64,000 nt of DNA from Rotaria sp. Silwood1. Taxonomy: Eukaryota > Rotifera > Eurotatoria > Philodinida > Philodinidae. The stretch spans positions 2,648,188 to 2,712,187 of the forward strand of contig CAJNOP010000013.1 of assembly GCA_905250075.1 (NCBI GenBank), in the 5' to 3' direction. The translations under genes were made by a program, and so were the position numbers. Every line of letters starts with the position of its first letter. Position 1 is the first letter of the stretch. This document shows positions 1 to 10,006 of the stretch, in pieces. The notes beneath the pieces are model-generated. The model did not search any database. It had not been told where the DNA came from and saw only the letters and a program-made list of their open reading frames with translations.

Positions 1-219
1 GAAAGAGCTCTCAGTCCAAATCCTTTTAGGCTTTCTACTATCTCAATGCCCTCTATCAAACGACGCATGAAAGAAGAGAATCGGCGTTGAACACCTTGAG
101 CGGTTCCCTCGTTAGTGTGAAACTTCTCTTAATGAGCAAATTCTATCGATACTAGAAAAGGTTCAATTTCGCTTATCTTCATGGATTTTTCTGTTCATAG
201 TATAGCAATTGTACTGATG

Positions 220-757
220 AACGGACATTTCCAAGTGATTCGCTCCATTTTACCTTCATATTATGCCCATATGTATGAAACCATTCGACTAGAATAGCCT
301 CCAGATGGTTTGTGCTCTTATTGAGATTTCGCTAAGATATAGAAGTTTTAGTGCATTATTCTTATAATAGGTTAATTTTGGAGCAAAATCATATCTTCGA
401 ATTTCAACCTGAAACTTTAGCAACATGAAGGTCTTGCTAAGACTATCTCATATATAAAGTTTCATCATTTTTAGATGTTACATTTTGAAATATAAATTTT
501 TCAAAACAAGACACTTCTATTGATATATTGTAAAACGTAGGCTTTTTGAACGGCACATATCTCGGAGATGCAATGTCTAAAATTGATGAAACTTTACAAA
601 ACTAACCTCCTATAGGAAAAATTCACTAAAACTTTGATATCTTGGCTAGATCTTAATAAAATCACGAACTCTATGGCTGCTATTCTAATCTAATGATTCC
701 CTACATATGGGCATAATATGAAATTAAACCGAGCGAGTCACTTGAGAATGTTTCCTC
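220..757. mobile_element. foldback (long inverted repeat) element
   Basis: Two arms, 220-307 and 671-757, are imperfect reverse complements over roughly 90 bases. Bases 255-275 match 702-722 without a mismatch. The interior has no open frame of note. This is the structure of a non-autonomous foldback or MITE-like DNA element. No clear target-site duplication was seen, so the outer ends are uncertain. Confidence 0.65.
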
Positions 758-1149
758 GTAAGTTTTCAATTTCTTACGACATATTAAAAGAATTATCGAG
801 GACAATAGTTTGACATGAATTTCTTTTTTTTATAGAAAAGTGTTATAATTCTTCCACTATACTCGAACTTATACTTAAAACATATTCTATCTCTTTTTCA
901 TTTTTTCTTTTTATTCTTGAACGCTTTTATGTCAGAAAAATTCATTTTTACTAAATATTTGTTGTACGTTCGAAGTATTATGAGATCTTTCTGTGAACAG
1001 AAATTAAAGTCGAAATATTCTCTTTTAAAAACCTGTTAGACATCTGAAATCCTGTGAAACGACTATAACTCATGCAGATAAATCCACAGAAATGAAGTAT
1101 TTTGGAATAATTCGAATATTGATAGTATTTATTTAATGAGAGAATCATC

Positions 1150-1245
1150 TTCTCTTCTATTTGGTGGAGGGTGTGGGTTGGATGTGGGTGTGTAGGGTGT
1201 GGGTGAGGTGAAAGAAAAGATGTACATCCACATCCACACCCTTTT
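1150..1245. repeat. G/T-rich tract with TGTGGG units
   Basis: Bases about 1163-1210 contain three exact TGTGGG hexamers among related GTGTAGGG and GGAGGG variants. They are followed at 1221-1243 by a C/A-rich stretch (ATCCACATCCACACCC) that is nearly its reverse complement. TGTGGG is the telomeric hexamer reported for bdelloid rotifers. The tract is short and degenerate, so it may be an interstitial telomere-like relic or simply part of a dispersed repeat. A related sequence occurs near 42362-42400. Confidence 0.5.
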
Positions 1246-1541
1246 AGCAATGATTGTTGATAATAACTCTAAAGCAACAGCTAAGAGAAAAATGGTACAT
1301 CAATAGAGGAACTTTCAATCAGAATTTAATCAATTACGTACAGGTATGTTAATAGGAGTTTTTTATTAGATAATGTAAGGAGTACCTTTCTTTATTTTCC
1401 TGCAAACGTAGAATGAACTGGTGTCTAAAATGAAATTTATTTTACTTTCAGGCAAAACAGGAATAATCTAATATTAATCATTATCCTCGTTTCCTTACCT
1501 TTTTGTAAAACTTATTCAATCAACAAATCATATATTTTCAG

Positions 1542-2249
1542 ATTTTGTGGATGCCATTACTAAATTATCTGATCGTATTGATGATCATCATGACCAATTT
1601 CAAAGACAATTTAAGTCGTTTTCAAAAACGATTCAACAAACAACAGTAACATTTATACACCTTTATCAACAGATGAGTGCCTTAATTTATTAGTTTTCTT
1701 TTTAGATTAATTCTACTTTAGAAAAGTATCAACGTGATGGTGAAATATTTGATTATGTTGTTGTAAGTAAACTTCTTGTTTTTTATCTGAATTCTTTGTT
1801 TCATATGTTAAGGAATACAATGGCCAAAATTTATTCGATATTCATGATGCTGGTGATTACGGTTGATTTGCTCGTACAGTTCTTAAAAATTTGTTCACTC
1901 CAGCTGAAATGAGTCGATCAATTTTATTTTCTAATTCAGTTTATGCCACGCCAGGTCTTGATCTGGTTCGTACGAAAAAGTTTAAAGGTAAGCCTTCAGT
2001 TTTCTTAATACCTAAATAAACAATAGATGGTTTCTTTTTTCTTATATAATATTCATTGATGATACTTTTTATCTCATTTTATTTTAGATGCAGTACAAGC
2101 TCGATTTCGCATCAGTGAATCATACTAGAATGAATTTTTTTAAATGTTGTCTTCATAGAACATTAACTCAATTGTTGTGCGACGTGTGACGCAAATACAA
2201 GCGTAAACAACAACAAGAAAATGATTCATCATCAGAAAATGAATATTAA
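1542..2249 (+). pseudogene. decayed BEN-domain-like gene
   Basis: Four exon-like blocks with GT-AG borders read in one frame: 1542-1645, 1706-1762, 1813-1987 and from 2088. The first encodes a short coiled-coil-like segment (SDRIDDHHDQFQRQF). The third and fourth encode FARTVLKNLFTPAEMSRSIL and DAVQARFRI, which resemble the C-terminal half of BEN domains, a DNA- and protein-binding fold of chromatin factors. A TGA at 1864-1866 interrupts the frame just before that region. After the domain, the basic-acidic tail (KRKQQQENDSSSENEY, ending at 2249) lies in a shifted frame behind another TGA at 2187-2189. No start exon was found. The introns are the usual short size, so this is not a retrocopy. 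The BEN assignment comes from recalled family pattern and is moderate; the disruptions are seen directly. Confidence 0.5.
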
Positions 2250-2471
2250 TAGTCGTAGTTTTTATAGTAACTTGTTTTATACATGTATATATGTATCATA
2301 AACTATTCTAATTACTCATATATATATTAATAAAACAGATTTGAAATGAAGATAAACCAGTTCGTTGAAAGAGCTAAGTATAGCGCACCGAAGAGTGCAA
2401 AAATACCAATTACTAAAAGTCAATGCAATTCAAAGAAGTATGTACTTCATTTTAATTATGCTTTATTTTAT

Positions 2472-2995
2472 ATTAGATGATATCATCGACCAAACCGAAA
2501 AAAAACTAAGTATTTAATTTAAATTGTTTACTTATTTTTATTTTAGATAATATCGACTATTAGACCAAATAAAGTAAGCATTTATTTAAGTTCAGTTATT
2601 TTTTTTATTTTAGATGATATGAATGATTAGACCAAATAAAGTAAATATTCATTTAATTTAAATTGTCTATTTATTTTTATTTTAGATAATATTGACGATT
2701 AGACGAAACAAGGGAATTGTTTATTTATTTTTAGTTGTTTTTTACATCATACTGATGCTTTATCCAAATGAAGTGAATATTTATTTATTATAAATTATCT
2801 ATTTGTTTTTATTTTATATAGTATTGACGATGAGACCAAACGAAGTAGTTATTTATTTATTATAAATTGTTTTCTTTATTTTACATGATATTAATACTGT
2901 ATCAAAATAAAGTGAGTATTTATTTTATTTAAATTATCTCTTTACTTGTATTTTAGATAATGTCGACGATTACACGAAACAAAGTAAATATTTAG
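2472..2995 (+). repeat. alternating A/B tandem repeat with splice-like borders
   Basis: About eight units of 60-75 bases. A units (near 2547, 2686, 2816, 2957) carry ATAATATCGACGATTAGACC-like cores. B units (near 2476, 2614, 2735, 2885) carry ATGATAT..ATG.TTAGACC-like cores. The A-to-A spacing is about 130-141 bases, so the array is a two-unit higher-order repeat. Most cores are preceded by TTTTATTTTAG and followed by GTAAGTATTTATTT, which look like an intron 3' end and 5' end. The cores contain stop codons in several frames, so a coding role is unlikely. Confidence 0.7.
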
Positions 2996-3005
2996 TTGAT
3001 AAAGA

Positions 3006-3051
3006 ATTTCATTTGATGCATTTATGTGTGCATATGTGCATCAAATGAAAT
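3006..3051. repeat. perfect 15-bp inverted repeat (hairpin)
   Basis: Bases 3006-3020 (ATTTCATTTGATGCA) are an exact reverse complement of 3037-3051, separated by a 16-base loop. The hairpin lies directly after the A/B tandem array. It may mark the end of a repeat element or form a cruciform. No gene overlaps it. Confidence 0.8.
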
Positions 3052-3194
3052 AAATAATTAAATTTAACTTTAATTACTTATTTTATTTGATACTTTCAAT
3101 GAATTTAAGATAAAACAACTCTTAAAATTGAAAGCCATATAAAACAAAAGAGGAGAAAATGAGTTGTATACCTTTGTATACAATTCTGGAAAAT

Positions 3195-3355
3195 CATACA
3201 TGGATCTTATAAGATCGTATAAGATCTAACACTAAAATCATATAGAATCGTACAAGATCATATATGATTTTCATATGATCTTGTATGATCATGTAGGATC
3301 AGACGTGCATGCTTATATGATCTTGTAAGAATTGTATGAGATCATACAATAAGAT
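3195..3355. repeat. GATC-rich palindromic repeat cluster
   Basis: The stretch is built from variants of AAGATCATATAAGATCGTAC in both orientations. Within it 3251-3263 pairs exactly with 3273-3285 across a 9-base loop. It ends about 450 bases upstream of the B-box/SPRY-like gene. It looks like an amplified short palindromic repeat; no function can be read from it. Confidence 0.6.
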
Positions 3356-3801
3356 TGCTTCACCAGGGGAGACCTAAATATCATTTTACAAGAGTTTATA
3401 TTAATAACGTGAAGGATACCTCGAAAATTGTTTGTAAATTATCGATTATTAGTGAATAAGTAAATAAACATATTTTTCCATCGACCTTGACACATTTATG
3501 TTCCTATGGAGAATAAACTGTGACGACATTTGTTTATTGAAATTATTGCATACTTTTGTTTTCCACTATACAATCTGCCTTTTGTTATTATTATAGTTAA
3601 TTGTCATGATCAACTTCAAACATCTTTTTCTGTTTCTTTTTTAAATTGCATGACAAGAACAGAATAATTTACTTCAATTTCTTTTAGCGTTCGTCATCAT
3701 TTTATTTCTTTATTTACTTTCAATGAGTGAAGGTTACACAATTTTTTTTTCTCTAGTTGTAGTGTAAATTAAACATCAACTTATTTGCTTCGAATATAAT
3801 A

Positions 3802-4803
3802 ATGAAACAAAAGTGCAGTAAATGTAAAAATTTTGATCAAATATTTACATGCGCTGGATGTCAACAATCATTTTGTGATGAACATATTCATGAACATCGT
3901 GAAGAATTATCACATAAAATGAATGATATTAATAAAGATTATTGTCAGTTCGAAGAAGGTTTAAATAACAATGAAATTATTCAAAGTTATCTTTCTCGTA
4001 TTGATCTGTGGGAACGTGAATCATTAAAAAAAATTCAAGAAACCGCTGAAATAGCTCGTAATGATTTATTAAAAATTTTTGATCGAATGAAAAATCAATT
4101 AAAATCAACATGTAATAAAATATACTATGATATACAAACAAATCAAGGATCAAAAAACTATTCAGAAATTAATTTAAATCAATGGATGGAACAATTAGAA
4201 AAACTTCGTCATATATATAAAACTTCATTTACAGTTGATATTATTGATGATAAACAATCATCTTTTCGGTTAATTAAAATTATCGATAAAAAACAATCAT
4301 TTTCTATTGAAGAATTAAATTCTAATACTAATGAAAAATTCAATAAAACTGTTGGTAAAATTACTTTATCACAAGATCATCTTACAGCAACATGTTCAGA
4401 GAGAAATTGGAACGGTTCGAATGTTAGTGGTAATAATCTCTATTCGTCTGGTATTCATTCTATTCGTTTTCGAATTACGAAAAACGGAAAAAATAATCCG
4501 TTTTTCGGTATTACATCAGTTGCAAAAGAATTAAATCCATGGAATCGTAAAACCCCATTTGCTTATGGTTGGTGGAAATTTCCATTTGATGAAAAAGAAC
4601 TAGAAAATATTAAAGACCCAGATATTAAAACAGATGATGAAGTAACATTAACATTAGATTGTCTTAATAGTCAAATTCAGTTTGAACATCATCGAACAAA
4701 ACAAATTGTTTATGAATCTATAGAACATGAACAATGTCCTTTTCCTTGGAAAATTGCTATTGTTTTATATTCTCCAGGTGATGCTATTAGTATTTTATCA
4801 TAA
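3802..4803 (+). CDS. B-box zinc finger / SPRY-like protein
   Basis: A single-exon gene of 333 residues. Residues 5-38 form a B-box-type zinc finger with ligands C5, C8, C17, C20, C25, H28, H32 and H38. Residues about 45-160 are charged and helical, probably a coiled coil. Residues about 185-333 (LSQDHLTATCSERNWNGSNV through WKIAIVLYSPGDAISIL) have the spacing and Trp/Gly pattern of a SPRY/B30.2-like beta-sandwich. There is no RING finger, so it is TRIM-like without obvious ubiquitin-ligase activity. The start follows an AT-rich leader ending AATAATAATG, and AATAAA polyadenylation-type signals lie just after the stop. Such intronless B-box proteins are abundant in bdelloid genomes. The partner and process are unknown; the SPRY-like call is weaker than the B-box call. 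Confidence 0.85.
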   Translation: MKQKCSKCKNFDQIFTCAGCQQSFCDEHIHEHREELSHKMNDINKDYCQFEEGLNNNEIIQSYLSRIDLWERESLKKIQETAEIARNDLLKIFDRMKNQLKSTCNKIYYDIQTNQGSKNYSEINLNQWMEQLEKLRHIYKTSFTVDIIDDKQSSFRLIKIIDKKQSFSIEELNSNTNEKFNKTVGKITLSQDHLTATCSERNWNGSNVSGNNLYSSGIHSIRFRITKNGKNNPFFGITSVAKELNPWNRKTPFAYGWWKFPFDEKELENIKDPDIKTDDEVTLTLDCLNSQIQFEHHRTKQIVYESIEHEQCPFPWKIAIVLYSPGDAISILS

Positions 4804-4937
4804 AAAATAAAATATTAATCAAAATGAAGTATAGTAGAAGAAACTCTATGTTATTTTATTGCTTCATTTACATTTAAAAAGGCAAACAAGAATCAAAGGT
4901 TTTTTTTGCTTATACAGTTTCATCATTAAAGTGGATT

Positions 4938-5140
4938 TTATGGAGTTGAGTCGATTAAATGTTCAATAGTATCAAGTACTTGTTCTGTAATTTTTTTTGC
5001 AATATCATCGCATAAATTAAAAATCATTATTAAATGATTCATTGGTATAGTTGTATCAGCAAAATTTAAATTCATTGATTTCAACATTGAATCATTATCA
5101 AAAGTATTTTCAGTCGTCGATAAGCAATCGTTAATAACCA
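4938..5140 (-). CDS. small hypothetical protein
   Basis: An open frame of 67 codons from the ATG at 5140 (MVINDCLSTTENTFDNDSML) to a stop at 4938. It lies tail to tail with the B-box gene and about 130 bases from its stop. Codon choice resembles that of real genes here (Asp GAT, Asn AAT, Ile ATT). The frame also stays open upstream with a hydrophobic stretch, but that part crosses an A/T-rich run and is less convincing. It could be the last exon of a spliced gene, a gene relic or chance. No domain was recognised. Confidence 0.3.
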
Positions 5141-5618
5141 TGTTGAGGTAAAGAAAAAAAAAAGAGGAAATATAAATGACGACTATAAATAATAAAAACA
5201 AGTTTCTTTGTTTGTGTATATGACTGAAATATATTGATCGTTAGGGTGTTTTTTTTTCATGCACTCGAATGAATTTTCCGACAAATAATTGACTAATAAA
5301 ACATATGGTAATTAAAAGGAAAAGTACTCGAATAGGCAAGAGAAAAGATTATTTGTTTTAGCATTGATAAATTTTCTGATTGAATGAATAATCATTGAAG
5401 AGATTCCAGATGAATGTAATTTATTATTAGAAAATGATTGCAACAAATCAATATAAAAGAATATGAATAAAGAATTAATACTCATCAAAGAATCATTAAG
5501 TATATTTAGCTCTCAACAGTCGTTAATAGACAATGAATTAATTGATAAATATAACCTTACTAATATTTATTATATTATTGTCATTTTTATCTTCATATAT
5601 ATATATTATTGCACTGAA

Positions 5619-5982
5619 TGACGTAAATGAATTACAAAATAATTCAAAAACACTGAATTACAAAATAATTCACTTTCTATTAGTTTCTACCAGGGTCTAC
5701 CAGGGTCTAGGGTCTACCAGGGTCTAGGGTCTACCAGGGTCTAGGGTCTACCAGGGTCTACTAGAGTCTCGATGTGGGTGCTGCGAAACAACATACATCA
5801 CATCTATCTCGTTGTGAGTGCCGCGAAACGACTTACATCACGTCTCTCTCGATGTGGGTACCGCGAAACCCTGATAGATCCTGGTAGACCCTGGTAGACC
5901 CTAGACCCTGGTAGAAACCAGTAGAAAGTGAATTATTTTGTAACTCAGTGTTTTTGAATTATTTTGTAATTCATTTACGTCA
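5619..5982. mobile_element. palindromic element with minisatellite arms
   Basis: The arms 5619-5760 and about 5875-5982 are reverse complements. Each begins TGACGTAAATGAATTACAAA and then carries copies of a CTACCAGGGTCTAGGGT minisatellite. The centre (about 5765-5872) holds two and a half direct copies of a roughly 46-base unit (CTCGATGTGGGTGCCGCGAAAC followed by a CATCACGTCT-type segment). An 8-base direct repeat, TATTATTG, flanks the element at 5604-5611 and 5990-5997 and may be a target-site duplication. No transposase is encoded, so it is non-autonomous. Confidence 0.75.
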
Positions 5983-6042
5983 TGGTCTCTATTATTGACA
6001 AATAATAGTCAGTGTTTTATAGAACATGGCATCCCTCCATAT

Positions 6043-7296
6043 GTCGGGTTCGTCCTATTGGAGTTTGTGATTATTGTATCAACATAGTGAGTGATCAGTA
6101 AGTTTTTAGACAAGATGTTTGCTCACTTTTGACCTGCTAGAAAGTATTTTCGATGGGTTAAGGGGACCCCCCCCTTTCCCGACTCAAAATTTTCACATTT
6201 TTCGTTTTTCATTTTTTGTGATTAGTATGTAGATTTAAATACCCTCTATCTATTGAGCACACTTTGAGAACTGAAAACCCGCATGTTATCTATAAAAAAC
6301 TCGAAAAAACTCGAAAAATATGCCAAAAAAATCAAAAAACACAATTTTCTTTGCATTTTTCTCGAAATCAGCTTTTTTGGTATCAAAAAACAGTTTTGCC
6401 CCCCTTTTCTCCGCCATTTCAAGTCCGATCCGACTGAAAATTTTTTTGGTGAGACTTCAAGTGATTTGGGTTGGACGTTTTTTTCTTTTTGGGATACCTT
6501 CTACTAATCAAGTTTGGCAGACTTCGCAAAATTTTTAGGATCCAAAAAACCTACAGATTTTGCGAAGTGCTCAGTATTTTGGTTCTCCAGCCTGAAGTAT
6601 TTGGAATTTTTGAAAAAAAAAAAAAAACGTCCGCCCCGATTGGGTCCGTCTACCCACAGTAAAAATTTCAGCTCAAACGGATGAAATCTGGGGAGTCCGG
6701 GGGGGGGCAAAACTTTTTGCAAATTTTTGACCTTGGGGTCTCTGGAAGTCCATGAAGATAACGTCTGGCAAATTTATGTCCATGACAACTTTTGCTCTAC
6801 TACTCGAGGTCTATCTACCCTGAAAGTTTCAGGAATTTTCATTGGGCCGTTTCTTAGAAACGCCGGAAAGGGGGGGGGGTCCCCTTAAGGCCAGAATTTA
6901 ATGTTCTTTTCGAACATGGGCTTTGGAATTTCGCTCTAAACTAGTGAAATAATCTTTGGGAATTGCAAAAAAATAAGTTTGGACGGACATTTTTTTGTAT
7001 TTTCGCTGCTTCAATTAGGGTTTCATAAGTGCTCATTTTTGAAAAATTGACAAACGTTTTAACTTTAAAGAAGCTCCTGAAAACAAAAGTTTGGTAGTTC
7101 ACAATTAAATATTATCTTTCAGACCTTTCAAAAAGTCTCCATCACTTTTGAACAAAAATAGACACAATGTTTCTAAGCTCAAATTTAAAAAATGGACAAC
7201 AATTTCAGTCACTATCTATGTAGAAATAATTTCAAACAGGTCAAAATGAGCAAATATGCTTACTAGCAACTCTAATCCGAAAATTGTGAACCCGAC
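6043..7296. mobile_element. outer inverted-repeat element containing a nested MITE
   Basis: GTCGGGTTC at 6043-6051 matches the reverse complement of 7288-7296. Further in, 6115-6136 (TTTGCTCACTTTTGACCTG) matches the reverse complement of about 7237-7258. These look like diverged terminal repeats of a 1.25-kb element. The TTAA-flanked element 6162-6884 sits just inside its left arm. The rest is non-coding. Similar sequence, more diverged, appears at 18430-19555. Confidence 0.5.
6158..6888. mobile_element. TTAA-flanked MITE with G/C-run terminal repeats
   Basis: The element runs from 6162 to 6884 and is bounded by TTAA at 6158-6161 and 6885-6888. Its terminal inverted repeats read GGGGA, then a C run (8 on the left, 10 on the right), then TTTCC. 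TTAA duplication is characteristic of piggyBac-type transposition, so a non-autonomous element mobilised by such an enzyme is a fair inference. The small open frames within run through homopolymers and look like noise. Confidence 0.7.
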
Positions 7297-7738
7297 GACC
7301 TCAAACCCATACATTTAGTTCAAACTAATTTTTTTTAGTTTAACGCATAGCTTTTGACTTGTCGAAAATACTTTCTTGCGAATCAAAAATAAATAAACAT
7401 CTTGGCTAAAATGTTTCCTATCACCCGTTTCCATGTATATGTGCTTTCCAAAATAATTTGTTCGTCCTTCCGGAGTTTTAAATTGCTCTCTCCAAAAAGA
7501 AAATTCCGATAAAATACACACAATACGAGCAGCTTAATCAGTTTTTTTGTTTATACTCAACATTCATTGAACAACCTTGTCATACATAATTAACGATAAG
7601 ATTAGTTTGAATATGAACTAACAGAATTAGACTTGTCGATTTCTTAGTTATTCTTTTCTTCAATAATAATAATTCATATTTCTTTAATTTTACAGTTAAA
7701 TGAAATTAAACTTCTAGACAAAAAAAATATATCTATAT
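7297..7738. other. intergenic, no feature seen
   Basis: AT-rich sequence between the repeat cluster and the 3' end of the EB-module gene. A 68-codon frame on the minus strand (7315-7521) has no recognisable content. The segment nearest 7738 is probably the 3' untranslated region of the EB-module gene. Confidence 0.5.
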
Positions 7739-10006
7739 CTAAGTACAAACAGAGTTAGTGCATGTTCCACTAGTGCATTCAAAGTTGTAACTACATGAAA
7801 CACCAGTTGCTTTTTTTAAAATACAATTAACAGTAACTATATCAAGATAATATGTATTTGGACATTGACATGTCGTTGTTGGACAATAAAGTGGACTCGT
7901 ACATTGACTACTAACACCTCCACATGATTGACCAGCACCTAATGTTTCAACACAGGCACTACCACCCCAATAAGTACCTGTTGCACAAGTACATGTCGAT
8001 GAAGTACAAACAAGTCCAACAAGATCATTACAAGTCGAACTTGTTGTACATGCTGTGGATACAGTTGACTTCGTCGTACATGTAGATCCTGTAGCATTAT
8101 AAAAAGCATTTGAATTACATTGACAATATCCACTTGTGGTTGATGAACAAACAAGACTTTGTGTTGATGAACATTCACTTGTAACAAATACATTGGCAAC
8201 ACATGTTTGTCCAAATGTTGAATAGGTTATACAACTATTTAAAGTTGCATTATAATATGTTGTAGCTGTACATTGACAAATACTCGATGCACTACATTGT
8301 CCATTAGTTGGACATTGAATAGATGAAGTACAAGAGTCATATAAATATTTAATATGTATACATGCTGTACTATTCCAATAATAATTTGCTGGACAAACAC
8401 AAACTGATGTTGTTACATTACATGAAAGACCTACAGTTGTATCACAATAAGGTCCAGTTACAGTATTACAAGCAGCATTGTATGTAGCACGTGTTGCACA
8501 TGTAATTCCTGTATAATATTTTGTTGCTATACATTGACAAATACTTGATATACAATAAAGTCCAGTTACACATTGTTCATGTTCAGTACAAGCTGTACCA
8601 TATGATTTTAATGCTACACATTGTCCTGTTGTTGTATCATAATAATAAGATCCACTAACACATTGACATATAAGTGAACCAGCAATACTAACACAATTTG
8701 CATTTGTTATACAAGATGATTCAGCAACAATACATGTTTTTCCAGGAAAAAGTCGTGCTTCACAACGACCTGTAGTTGTTGAATAATAATATGAAGATGA
8801 ACATGTACAATTTCCATATGTAGAACATACTAATAATCTAACATCATCACAATACGGACCAAATGCTGAACATGGTGTATTATATAAAACTTTATCAAGA
8901 CATGTTTGATTTAATGAATAATAATATCGACTATTAGTTCCGCATAAACAATAAGATGCACCATTTACACTTGTACATATTAAATTATTTATACAATCAG
9001 CTGTTACCGAACATGATTGATTATAAGATATTGGTGTTATACATGCTCCAGATATAATTGAATATCTTGTACCACTTATACATTGACATCGAAGAGTGCC
9101 ACCGACGGTTGTACAATTAGCATTTGTCATACATTGATAAGAAGCTGTACATATACTACCAATATGTTTTGCACGATCACATGTATCAGTGTATACTTCA
9201 TAATACCAATTTGTTGGACATCGACAAACTCCACCAATACATACAGCTGTAGCTATACAATTATCATCTGCATAACCTACATGTTAGAAAATAAAAATAC
9301 GAATAATAAAACTTATAAATGATGAATTTAAATTTTCCATACAAGTATCTTCGTTAGGTTCACCCAGTTTTTCACATTGTGATGTTAATGTACTATAGTA
9401 TCGAGTTGAATTACATGTACATACACTTGATATACATTCAAATGTAAATGTACATTCAACATCATATGTACAAGATTGTTTATATGTTTTTTCAACTGCA
9501 CATTGTCCTGTTGTTGGATCAGGATAATAATTTGCTATACATCGACATATTCCATTTGTACATAGAGCATTTGTAAAACATTGATTATCAGCTGTACATG
9601 CATGACCAATACCTACTTCTGTAACACATAAACCAAGTGTACTATCATAAAAATATCCTGAATTACATAAACAATACCCATCAGTACAAACAGCATTGTT
9701 CATACACACTGATTGTGATGAACAACTTTCATAAATTGATTTCCTTCGTGTTCCTAAACCAATGCCAACACCAAGAACGGTTGCAAGTAATGCAAGAAGA
9801 AGTAATAACCAAAGCCAAAAACACCAACGAGGAAAACGAACATATGGACAACGAAAACGAGATCTTGTTGTTGTACGAGTAACTCGTTGAGTTATTGGTT
9901 GTGTTTCATCAATAAAATCATCATCAATTGTACGAATAGATCGACGATATAAAGCTGTATTAGCTTCATCATTCGTCGGAACTTCTTCTGCTAGGAAACC
10001 TCGCAT
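7739..10006 (-). CDS. single-pass membrane protein with tandem EB/EGF-like cysteine modules
   Basis: Two exons, 10006-9343 and 9276-7739, joined across a 66-base intron (donor GTATGG, acceptor GTAG), give 733 residues. The splice restores a Cys codon and module spacing (EDTC|YADDNC). Residues 1-60 are a polar, Arg-rich cytoplasmic tail. Residues 61-86 (WCFWLWLLLLLALLATVLGV and on) are one membrane segment. The rest is about 14 cysteine modules of 40-50 residues plus a half module. Each has the pattern C-x5-8-C-x5-6-C-x4-6-C-x-C-x-YY-xn-C, closest to the EB/EGF-like module family. There is no cleavable signal peptide, so a type II orientation with an extracellular cysteine-rich stalk is likely. 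It could act in adhesion, matrix or receptor roles; nothing in the sequence decides. It stops mid-module, so a short downstream exon cannot be excluded. Confidence 0.85.

Noticed and set aside
978..1250. 90-codon minus-strand frame
   Set aside because: It reads through the G/T-rich repeat (CGCGCTSF, HPHPTHPHPTHT) and has no domain; a product of repeat sequence.
6283..6722. Overlapping frames of 60-75 codons on both strands
   Set aside because: All lie inside the TTAA-flanked MITE and are made of homopolymer codons (FFFF, KKKK).
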